From NCBI GenBank assembly GCA_041690255.1, contig JAWLHU010000004.1, positions 1 to 64,000 on the forward strand: 64,000 bases of DNA, in the 5' to 3' direction. Under the pieces are notes generated by a model, which was given only the letters and a program-made list of their open reading frames with translations, did not search any database and was not told the origin of the DNA. How positions within the stretch are numbered: the first letter of the stretch is position 1; each line of letters starts with the position of its first letter. The translations under genes were made by a program, and so were the position numbers. Of the stretch, positions 58,209-64,000 are shown one piece after another. Source of the DNA: JAWLHU01 sp041690255 (GTDB lineage Bacteria > Bacillota > Sulfobacillia > Symbiobacteriales > Symbiobacteriaceae).

Positions 58209-59477
58209 CTACCTTCTTAAGATGCCGCGACCGGCCAAATCGTTCGCCGCTGTCAGAGCGGCGATGATCACATGCTCACGGGTCAGCCCCCCCTGGAAGT
58301 AGGCGGCGAAGGGCGGGCGCATCGGGCCATCGGCGGAAAGCTCAATGCTGGAGCCCTGGACGAACGTCCCTGCCGCCATGATCACCTGGTCCGTGTACCC
58401 CGGCATATCCCAGGGCTCCGGCCGGACGTGCGCATCGACCGGGCTGGAACGCTGAACCGCCTCGCAGAAGGCGACCAGCCCATCCCCGGACCCCAGCTCC
58501 ACCGCCTGGACCAGGTCCGAGCGGAACGCATCGAACGTCGGATGCACCCCCAGACCGAGGCCGCCGAAGAAGGCAGCGGTGAACTGCGCCCCCTTCAGGG
58601 CCTCACCGGTCACATGGGGCGCCAGGAAGAAGCCCTGCAGGATCAGCCGGTTTACCCCCAGATTGGCCCCCACTTCGGTGCCGATTCCCGGCGCGATCAG
58701 CCGGGATGCCGCCCGTTCCACAAGGTCCCGCCGACCCACCACGTATCCCCCGGTCGGGGCGATGCCCCCGCCCGGGTTCTTGATCAGCGAACCACAGGTC
58801 AGGTCGGCGCCGACCTCAGTCGGCTCCCGCTCCTCCACAAACTCGCCATAGCAGTTGTCGACCACGCATATGATCTCAGGGTTGGCAGCCTTCGCCGTCC
58901 GGATGATCTCGCCAATCCGCTCCACGCTCAGCGTCGGGCGCAGCGAGTAGCCCCGGGAGCGCTGGATGAAGAGGCAGCGGGCCCCGATGACAGCCCGGCT
59001 GATCTCATCCAGATCGACCATGCCATCTGCCAGCAGGTCGACCTCATCATAGAGGATGCCCCACTCGGTCAGCGAGCCCGGTGCACCGTGGATCACTTGG
59101 CGCATGGTATCGTAGGGCGTGCCGGCAGCGGCGACCAGCCGGTCACCCGGCCTCAGGACGCCGAAGAGTCCGGTCGCGATCGCATGGGTGCCCGAGGCGA
59201 ACTGGACCCGAACCAGGGCCGCCTCTGTACCGAACGTCCGGGCGAAGACCTCCTCAATCTTCTCCCGCCCGATGTCGCTGTAGCCATAGCCGGTGGATGT
59301 CGCGAAGTGGATATCCGCGATACCCGCCTCCTGGAACGCCCGCAGCACCTTCGCCTGATTCAGGAGCACCCGCTCATCGACCGATTCCCAGAGCGGCTTC
59401 ACTTTGGCCAGAGCCGCGGCAGCCGACTCCGCGATCCAGTCCGGGCATGTGGGGAGCAAACGCTGCCATATCGTCAC
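58209..59477 (-). CDS. Methionine gamma-lyase-family PLP protein (aluminium-resistance-type)
   Basis: 422 residues, Cys/Met metabolism PLP fold. Start block NQAKVLRAFQEAGIADIHFATSTGYGYSDIGREKIEEVFARTFG, cofactor region VDNCYGEFVEE, and the PLP lysine in CGSLIKNPGGGIAPTGGYVVG. Homologues are annotated as methionine gamma-lyase family or aluminium resistance protein, with the true reaction untested in most. GTG 59477 is chosen after CGGAGGG. First gene of the operon with DUF456, glnA and CPBP. Confidence 0.92.
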   Translation of the reverse strand: MTIWQRLLPTCPDWIAESAAAALAKVKPLWESVDERVLLNQAKVLRAFQEAGIADIHFATSTGYGYSDIGREKIEEVFARTFGTEAALVRVQFASGTHAIATGLFGVLRPGDRLVAAAGTPYDTMRQVIHGAPGSLTEWGILYDEVDLLADGMVDLDEISRAVIGARCLFIQRSRGYSLRPTLSVERIGEIIRTAKAANPEIICVVDNCYGEFVEEREPTEVGADLTCGSLIKNPGGGIAPTGGYVVGRRDLVERAASRLIAPGIGTEVGANLGVNRLILQGFFLAPHVTGEALKGAQFTAAFFGGLGLGVHPTFDAFRSDLVQAVELGSGDGLVAFCEAVQRSSPVDAHVRPEPWDMPGYTDQVIMAAGTFVQGSSIELSADGPMRPPFAAYFQGGLTREHVIIAALTAANDLAGRGILRR

Positions 59478-59631
59478 GGGGAGTCCCTCCGTTCGTCTCC
59501 AGGGCCCCAACCCACAGGTTAGACCCTATCCTGGATATTCTACCCGACGATCGCCTCGGGCGAAAGCTTCGAGCCCCAAGCGATTCCCATTCCGAATCTT
59601 CGGTGTAATATTCAGTTATCAGCAGGATGTT

Positions 59632-59664
59632 GCCCTTCGCTGACGAATAGGAAATGCGAAGGGC
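59632..59664. promoter_or_regulatory. Inverted repeat before the DJ-1/PfpI gene
   Basis: GCCCTTCGC (59632-59640) and GCGAAGGGC (59656-59664) form a perfect 9-bp inverted repeat, 35 bases before the start. It could be an operator or a leader hairpin. Confidence 0.45.
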
Positions 59665-59699
59665 TAGCCCCTCTACCACTCCAGAGGAGGATGATGAAG

Positions 59700-60281
59700 A
59701 TGGCTGCGAAGAAGATCCTGTTCCTGGTCGGCGATTTCGTGGAGGATTACGAGGTGATGGTCCCCTTCCAGGCCCTGCAGGCGATCGGCCACCAGGTCTA
59801 CGCCACCTGCCCCGGCAAGCAGGCCGGCGAAAAGGTCCGGACCGCCGTCCACGACTTCGACGGCGACCAGACATACAGCGAGAAGCCCGGCCACAACTTC
59901 ACCCTCAACCTCAGCTTCGACCAGGTGAGGCCCGAGGAGTACGACGCCCTTGTGATCCCCGGTGGCCGTGCCCCCGAGTACATCCGGCTGGATGAGAAGG
60001 TCCTGGCGATCACCCGGCACTTCGCCATTGCCAACAAGCCGATTGCCGCCATCTGCCACGGGGCGCAGGTCCTGGCGGCGGCCAATGTCCTGGAGGGGCG
60101 GAAGTGCTCCTGCTACCCGGCGGTCGGGCCCGATGTGACCCGGGCCGGCGGCACCTACATGGCCATCGAGGTCGACCAGGCCTTCACCGACGGCAACCTC
60201 GTGACCGCCCCGGCCTGGCCGGCGCATCCCGCCTGGATCGGCCAGTTCCTCACCCTGCTGGGCACCCAGATCCAGCTGTAG
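59700..60281 (+). CDS. DJ-1/PfpI family protein
   Basis: 193 residues, class I glutamine amidotransferase-like fold. KKILFLVGDFVEDYEVMVPFQAL, VIPGGRAPEYIR, and the nucleophile elbow AAICHGAQVLAAA with Cys at about 120 followed by His. PfpI-type proteins act as proteases, glyoxalases or chaperones. The ATG at 59700 is preferred because AGAGGAGG lies 9 bases upstream; ATG codons at 59691 and 59694 are too close. Single gene. Confidence 0.92.
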   Translation: MAAKKILFLVGDFVEDYEVMVPFQALQAIGHQVYATCPGKQAGEKVRTAVHDFDGDQTYSEKPGHNFTLNLSFDQVRPEEYDALVIPGGRAPEYIRLDEKVLAITRHFAIANKPIAAICHGAQVLAAANVLEGRKCSCYPAVGPDVTRAGGTYMAIEVDQAFTDGNLVTAPAWPAHPAWIGQFLTLLGTQIQL

Positions 60282-60596
60282 CCGCAAGACCGAAGAAGAG
60301 GTGTCAGAAACCAAGTGCTTTCTGGCGCCTCTTCTGGCTCTTCGAGGCGATGCCTCAGCTCGCCGATCCCAGAGCCCCCGCGGCACTGGACCGATTGCCC
60401 CCTGGTCAGAGGCTCTCCCGCCAACTTGCAGACTGACCGTATCCTAAAGCATAGCCCCCACCCGTGGTGCACCCACAGGTGGGGGTTATTTGACGCTGAC
60501 GCTGCTCACGCTCCTGGAGCAGCTGCAGGAGATGGCCGCAGCGGGGGCACTCTAACGGAAAGGATCTGCACACCGTGTGGTGCGCAGATCCTTGTT
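60282..60596. other. Gene-free stretch with three hairpins
   Basis: After the PfpI gene come a hairpin at about 60294-60335 (AGAAGAGG/CCTCTTCT), a second at about 60448-60488 (AGCCCCCACC/GGTGGGGGTT followed by ATTTG), and the hairpin at 60560-60593. A minus-strand frame here has a C-P-R-C and C-G-C string (ECPRCGHLLQLLQE) but no Shine-Dalgarno-backed start. No gene is supported. Confidence 0.45.
60560..60593. terminator. Terminator hairpin after the PepSY-like lipoprotein gene
   Basis: AAGGATCTGCACACC (60560-60574) pairs with GGTGCGCAGATCCTT (60579-60593), one mismatch, directly downstream of the minus-strand stop at 60597. Confidence 0.75.
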
Positions 60597-61049
60597 TCAT
60601 GGTTCCGCTGGGGGCTGTGTCACCGCTCCCGTCGCCTTGTCAACGCGTACGTTTGCCCAGTAATCGGGTCGCACCTTTACCGTTACAGCCCATGTGGGCT
60701 TTGTCGGGTTCACCAGGACAGGATTGGGGGCTACCTCTTCATATCCCATAGCCTTAGCTAGATTCACGGCCTCTGCCCGTGAAATTCTCTCATCAAGGAA
60801 GGTGTAACCTTCGACTTGATCTGATACCCAGACGGCCAGTGGGCGGTCCTCCTTGTCCCTTCTATAAATCACCCACCAGACGGGACCCGGAGGCGTAGTC
60901 TGTGTCTCTGAGTGCTGCACCAGAGGGGAGTTGGCCTTCGCCAGGGCAATGGCCTTTCTCTTAGAGACTCTGAGGCCGTTCCCGATCGGGGTACAGCCTA
61001 CGAGACTTACAAGAGCCACGAAAACGAATGCCAGAGACCGGATGCGCAT
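60597..61049 (-). CDS. Lipoprotein with PepSY-like repeats
   Basis: 150 residues. Signal peptide and lipobox LVSLVGC (Cys about 19). Two PepSY-like units follow: SKRKAIALAKANSPLV ... WWVIYRRDKEDRPLAVWVSDQVEGYTFL, then SRAEAVNLAKAMGYEE ... WAVTVKVRPDYWANVRVDKATGAV. PepSY domains often inhibit or bind peptidases. Role unknown. It lies next to IS66 debris, divergent from it. Confidence 0.75.
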   Translation of the reverse strand: MRIRSLAFVFVALVSLVGCTPIGNGLRVSKRKAIALAKANSPLVQHSETQTTPPGPVWWVIYRRDKEDRPLAVWVSDQVEGYTFLDERISRAEAVNLAKAMGYEEVAPNPVLVNPTKPTWAVTVKVRPDYWANVRVDKATGAVTQPPAEP

Positions 61050-61050
61050 G

Positions 61051-61790
61051 GCGCTGCCCCCTAGCGAGACTTACCCAGACGACTTCCTACTGGACAGGCC
61101 GGATCTTTGCAACGGCATTCGCGGTCCAGGTACCCCACTTGAGGACCTGCCCGTGGAGGTCATCGAGTACCACCTGCCGGCCGAAGAGTAGGTCTGTCCG
61201 TGCTGCAACGGCCCCCCGCATACCATGAGCACCGAGGTCCGCCAGGAACTGAAGGTTATCCCGGCAGAGGTCAAAGTGGTCAAGCACGTCCGACATGTCT
61301 GCAGTTACCGCCAGTGTGAGGCTACGGAGACTCCAGGTGCTGCGGGAGGACGGGCGGGCCGCACGGACCCAGTCGTACATGTGGTTGTACCGGACGGGCC
61401 GGGAGGGGCCGCCGATCGTCCTGTACGACTACCAGCAGACACGTGGCGGTGACAAGCCCCGAGACTACCTGGCCGGATTCCGGGGGTGCCTGCATGTCGA
61501 CGGGTACTCGGGCTACCACAAGGTGACCGGCGCCACACTGGTCGGCTGCTGGGCACACGCCCGCCGGAAGTTCGACGAGGCGCTTAAGGCACTGCCGGAC
61601 GACAAGCAGAAGGCTGCGGTCACGGCCCGGGAGGGGCTGGAACTCTGCAACCGCCTGTATGCGATTGAGCGTGACATCAAAGACGCCTCCTCCGAGGAGC
61701 GCCTGAAGGTCCGGACGGAGCAGAGTCGCCCCGTTGTGGACGGTTTTTTGGTGTGGCTTCGGACCCAGCGGCCCCGGGTTAAAGACTGTA
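61051..61790 (+). pseudogene. IS66-family transposase remnant (frameshifted, deleted)
   Basis: Pieces of an IS66 TnpC in more than one frame: a start LPVEVIEYHLPAEE near 61140-61190 leading to CPCCNGPPH (zinc-finger Cys), then ELKVIPAEVKVVKHVRHVC, then in another frame SYMWLYRTGREGPPIVLYDYQQTRGGDKPRDYLAGFRGCLHVDGYSGY and GCWAHARRKFDEALKALPDDKQ (the DDE-domain core). The middle and the 3' part are missing. It ends abruptly near 61785. No terminal inverted repeats or TnpA/TnpB genes are visible. Confidence 0.85.
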
Positions 61791-62151
61791 GGTTATTGGC
61801 CAGCTTGTGCCGGTCAGTCCAGTCGACATCACCATCACATTCCCAATCGTCATTGTCCTCGATGCTGTCATGGACAAAGATTACCTGCGTCTGAGGATAG
61901 TTGTCCTCGAAGCCGTGTTCCACGTCATGGTCATCCTCGTAGTACCAGGTGTTATTGATGTTGGTCTTGGCGCTGTTCGTGAGGAGGTGCTCCCTGGGAC
62001 TTCCGGACCCCTACCATTCAGCCGGCAGGGAAAGCAGCTGTTTTTTCGCGTATCTCGGTCATTCGTGTTCTTCGGTCTCCACGGCAACGCTCGGCTCAAA
62101 GAGGAAACCTCCCCTCCCCTCTTGAACAGAAGTCCGAAGGAGGGATCTGTT
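61791..62151. other. Junction with an antisense gene fragment and leader of the VOC gene
   Basis: On the minus strand (about 61995 down to 61791) an acidic protein-like string appears (TNSAKTNINNTWYYEDDHDVEHGFEDNY ... FVHDSIEDNDDW). It is cut at the end of the IS66 piece, so it looks like the 3'-truncated part of an unknown gene. The rest up to 62151 holds the leader hairpin of the VOC gene: GAACAGA (62124-62130) with TCTGTTC (62146-62152) enclosing the Shine-Dalgarno sequence. Confidence 0.45.
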
Positions 62152-62880
62152 CTGCGGTTTGACCACCTGACACACCACGTACCGGACCTTTCTGCGGCTA
62201 TCGAAGCATACACCGATCATGGTTTCCAGATGACCGTCGTACGCACCGACCCGAGACAGGGCACAACAGCAGCGTTCAGTCGCAATGGGAGAACCTACTG
62301 GGAGTTGATCGGGGTCAACGATATTCCCACCTTTGAACGGCAGCAGGCGCTTCGCCAGGAACGGTACCCGAACCTGGCATTCACAACCACCGAAACGGTC
62401 AGAGCGGGTGGGGGGATCACATCGTTCGCCATCGAGGTGACAGACCTCGACGAGACGGTCACGCGGCTACGCACACTGGGGCAGCCCATAGCTGAGCCGG
62501 TACGGCGCGGGACGCAGACCCCGAGTGGGAAATGGGGTTGGAGTCTGGCCGGCCCGACAGAAGGTCCCCCCTGGCTTCCCTTCTTTATCGAATACGCCAC
62601 GCCCGGAGAAGAGCGTCTCGCTTCGCTCCCGGTCTCAGGCTGGATCATCGACCATCTCGTTCTGGAGACGGCGCAGCCGGCTGCCAGCGGTCAGCGCCTG
62701 TCGGCCCTGCTCGCCCTGCCGCTGACAAAGGTCTCGCAAAATCACTACGTCATCCCCCTATCCGGTGCACCGATCCATCTGGTTTCGGGGATGGCGGAAC
62801 GGATCTCCACTGTAGTGTTACGCACAGGTCTGCCGGCAGAACGTGAGATAGCCGGTGTACGTTTGCTGCCCGCACGGTAA
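62152..62880 (+). CDS. VOC/glyoxalase-like protein with apparent CTG start
   Basis: 242 residues, vicinal-oxygen-chelate fold in two halves (Glyoxalase_3-like): RFDHLTHHVPDLSAAIEAYTDHGF at the start, TYWELIGVND, FAIEVTDLDETVTRLRTLG, and WIIDHLVLETAQPAASG opening the second half. No ATG, GTG or TTG lies near the N-terminal motif. AAGGAGGG (62137-62144) is placed correctly for a CTG at 62152, which gives M-R-F-D-H-L, the expected family start. The open frame continues upstream to 61807 through IS66 debris, which is not family-like. Function unknown. Confidence 0.78.
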   Translation: MRFDHLTHHVPDLSAAIEAYTDHGFQMTVVRTDPRQGTTAAFSRNGRTYWELIGVNDIPTFERQQALRQERYPNLAFTTTETVRAGGGITSFAIEVTDLDETVTRLRTLGQPIAEPVRRGTQTPSGKWGWSLAGPTEGPPWLPFFIEYATPGEERLASLPVSGWIIDHLVLETAQPAASGQRLSALLALPLTKVSQNHYVIPLSGAPIHLVSGMAERISTVVLRTGLPAEREIAGVRLLPAR

Positions 62881-62905
62881 ACAGCACGACTTGGGAGGGA
62901 TCATC

Positions 62906-63604
62906 ATGCAGCGGATCGCGCTCGTGACCGGTGCCAATCGCGGCATCGGCGCCGCCATTGCCGAAGGGCTCGCAGCGAAGGGCTACCGGGTCCTGCTCAC
63001 CGCCAGGGACCTGGCGAAGGCCAAGGCCACAGCCGCCCCCATGCGTGCTCGGGGCGTGGCCGTGGACCCACACCAGCTCGACGTGACCGATCCGGCCTCT
63101 GTTGCGGCCCTGCAGGAGAGCCTCCGCAGCGCGTATGGTCGGCTGGACGCCTTGATCAATAACGCAGCCATCCTGAACGATGACCGGGAGCGGGCCATCG
63201 CTATCGACCTCTCCCTGGTGGAGGCGGCCCTACAGACCAACCTGCTCGGCCCCTGGCGGCTCTGCCAGGCCGTGATTCCCCTCATGCAGGCGCAGGGCTA
63301 CGGCCGGATCGTCAACCTCTCCAGCGATTACGGTTCGCTGACCTTGGGCGGGGGGCCACAGCCGGCCTACTCCGTATCCAAAGCTGCGCTCAACATGCTG
63401 ACCGTCCGGCTGGCCGCCGAACTCAAGGGTTCCGGGATCCTCGTCAACGCCTGCAACCCCGGCTGGGTCCGGACCGAGATGGGCGGGCCAAACGCCCAAC
63501 TCTCGCCCGCCGAGGGGGCCGATACACCGATCTGGCTGGCTACCCTGCCGGATGATGGCCCCACCGGCTCCTTCTTCGATCGCCGCCAACCGTCGCCATG
63601 GTAA
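62906..63604 (+). CDS. Short-chain dehydrogenase/reductase
   Basis: 232 residues. NAD(P) loop TGANRGIGAAIAEGL, LINNAAIL (N-N-A-A), catalytic Ser in IVNLSSDYG, Y-x3-K in PAYSVSKAALN and CNPGWVRTEMGG. The basic residues ARD after the second strand suggest NADPH preference. Carbonyl-reductase-like; substrate unknown. GGGAGGG precedes ATG 62906; it follows the VOC gene by 25 bases, so both are probably co-transcribed. Confidence 0.93.
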   Translation: MQRIALVTGANRGIGAAIAEGLAAKGYRVLLTARDLAKAKATAAPMRARGVAVDPHQLDVTDPASVAALQESLRSAYGRLDALINNAAILNDDRERAIAIDLSLVEAALQTNLLGPWRLCQAVIPLMQAQGYGRIVNLSSDYGSLTLGGGPQPAYSVSKAALNMLTVRLAAELKGSGILVNACNPGWVRTEMGGPNAQLSPAEGADTPIWLATLPDDGPTGSFFDRRQPSPW

Positions 63605-63639
63605 GCGTGAAGGCCGCCCTATGACAGGGGCGGCCTCGA

Positions 63640-63843
63640 TCATCTCCAGATCCGGCGAATCACAAAGAGCCAGTAGAGCACCAGGGGCGTGGGAAACTGG
63701 ATCAATCCCCAGAGCCCCCAGAACCAGGCCCGGGCGCCACGCTTCCGGGCGTCCAGGAAGAGCCACGTCCCCTGGGCACCCAGGAGCAGGACGAGGAGGA
63801 GCCACTGCCACCAAGTCAGGGTCACCGCCGTGTGCAGGTTCAT
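63640..63843 (-). CDS. Small two-helix membrane protein
   Basis: 67 residues with helices at about 10-30 (WWQWLLLVLLLGAQGTWLFLDA) and 40-62 (FWGLWGLIQFPTPLVLYWLFV), and a basic loop RKRGAR between. Resembles PLDc_N/YxlE-like small membrane proteins seen beside anti-sigma factors, but this is only resemblance. Its ATG overlaps the stop of the gene upstream (ATGA), so the two are coupled. Confidence 0.7.
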   Translation of the reverse strand: MNLHTAVTLTWWQWLLLVLLLGAQGTWLFLDARKRGARAWFWGLWGLIQFPTPLVLYWLFVIRRIWR

Positions 63844-64000
63844 TCAGCCACCTGCTTCCGACCGACATACCACAGCCCGGCACCGATCAACGAGAGAAGG
63901 CCCACGGCACCCTGGAAGACGAGGAACGCAATCGGACTCCGCTGAAAGGCGAGCAGGATCGCCGCCAGCAGGACCGCCGCCACCCCCCAGAACTTGAGCA
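63840..64000 (-). CDS. Partial membrane protein gene, 5' end beyond the window
   Basis: The last 53 codons are visible, reading LKFWGVAAVLLAAILLAF, then VFQGAVGLLSLIGAGLWYVG and ending RKQVAE. Two membrane helices. The stop overlaps the start of the next gene by 4 bp. Too little is visible to name a family. Confidence 0.6.
   Translation of the reverse strand, partial: LKFWGVAAVLLAAILLAFQRSPIAFLVFQGAVGLLSLIGAGLWYVGRKQVAE

Noticed and set aside
60406..60600. Small minus-strand Cys-rich gene (ECPRCGHLL, CGC)
   Set aside because: The frame begins inside the terminator hairpin of the gene upstream and has no ribosome binding site; possibly a transposase-derived scrap.
62090..62160. T-box or riboswitch leader before the VOC gene
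   Set aside because: Only one short hairpin around the ribosome binding site; no T-box sequence, specifier loop or terminator.

Overview
This window looks like chromosome from a high-GC, endospore-forming member of the Bacillota, most like Symbiobacterium or a close relative. That judgement rests on protein content and base composition, not on a database match. Supporting evidence is two complete gerA-type spore germinant receptor operons, an alpha/beta-type small acid-soluble spore protein, a LexA/YneA SOS locus with Bacillus-type SOS boxes, YlbF-family proteins, type I-alpha glutamine synthetase and strong GGAGG ribosome binding sites with many GTG and TTG starts.

Layout. 0-2 kb: an orphan Rhs C-terminal tip with a HYD1-type ADP-ribosyltransferase toxin domain and a putative immunity gene, followed by about 1 kb of decayed, repeat-bearing DNA. 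2-6 kb (minus): first germinant receptor operon (A-C-B order). 6-11 kb: ndk; a propeller-LysM protein; then an operon of a methylthio-nucleoside phosphorylase, an S-adenosylhomocysteine hydrolase-like enzyme, a TIM-barrel protein and a Gdx/SugE exporter. 12.4-16.5 kb (minus): second germinant receptor operon (A-B-C order plus a small membrane protein). 16.8-18.1 kb: MTA/SAH deaminase. 18.2-20.2 kb (minus): a chemoreceptor preceded by a class I cyclic-di-GMP riboswitch and a terminator. 20.5-26 kb: small metabolic and membrane genes, including two tandem YlbF paralogues and comB. 26-31.6 kb: dinG, surE, psd and pssA. 31.7-41 kb: envelope and regulatory proteins, several with altered active sites, a SASP, an FtsA-like ATPase with many beta-grasp-like repeats, and a tyrosine recombinase. 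41-49.4 kb: a lower-GC TPR protein, a HAD hydrolase, mutY, a cysteine-less glutaredoxin-like protein, DUF1028, and a DUF1657 protein with a long Gly-Gln repeat. 49.5-53.6 kb (minus): cytochrome c maturation operon resA-ccdA-resB-resC. 53.8-55.4 kb: the divergent SOS locus (yneA and a new partner versus lexA) with three SOS boxes. 55.5-59.5 kb (minus): a PLP gamma-lyase-like gene, DUF456, glnA and a CPBP protease. 59.7-64 kb: DJ-1/PfpI, a lipoprotein, IS66 wreckage, a VOC protein with an apparent CTG start, an SDR and two small membrane genes, the last cut by the window edge.

How the genes fit together. The most coherent metabolic story is methyl-cycle by-product salvage. The deaminase at 16.8 kb would turn MTA and SAH into their inosyl forms. 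The phosphorylase at 7.7 kb has Asn and Ala where MTA phosphorylases carry the two Asp that read adenine. The SAH hydrolase-like enzyme at 8.5 kb has Lys where the adenine-reading Glu normally sits. Together they suggest a deamination-first (inosyl) route. A second theme is regulation by leader RNA and SOS boxes (cyclic-di-GMP control of a chemoreceptor; a three-box lexA/yneA intergenic region with an extra small SOS gene). A third is a set of proteins that keep an enzyme fold but have lost catalytic residues. All function calls come from motif recognition by eye, without database searches.
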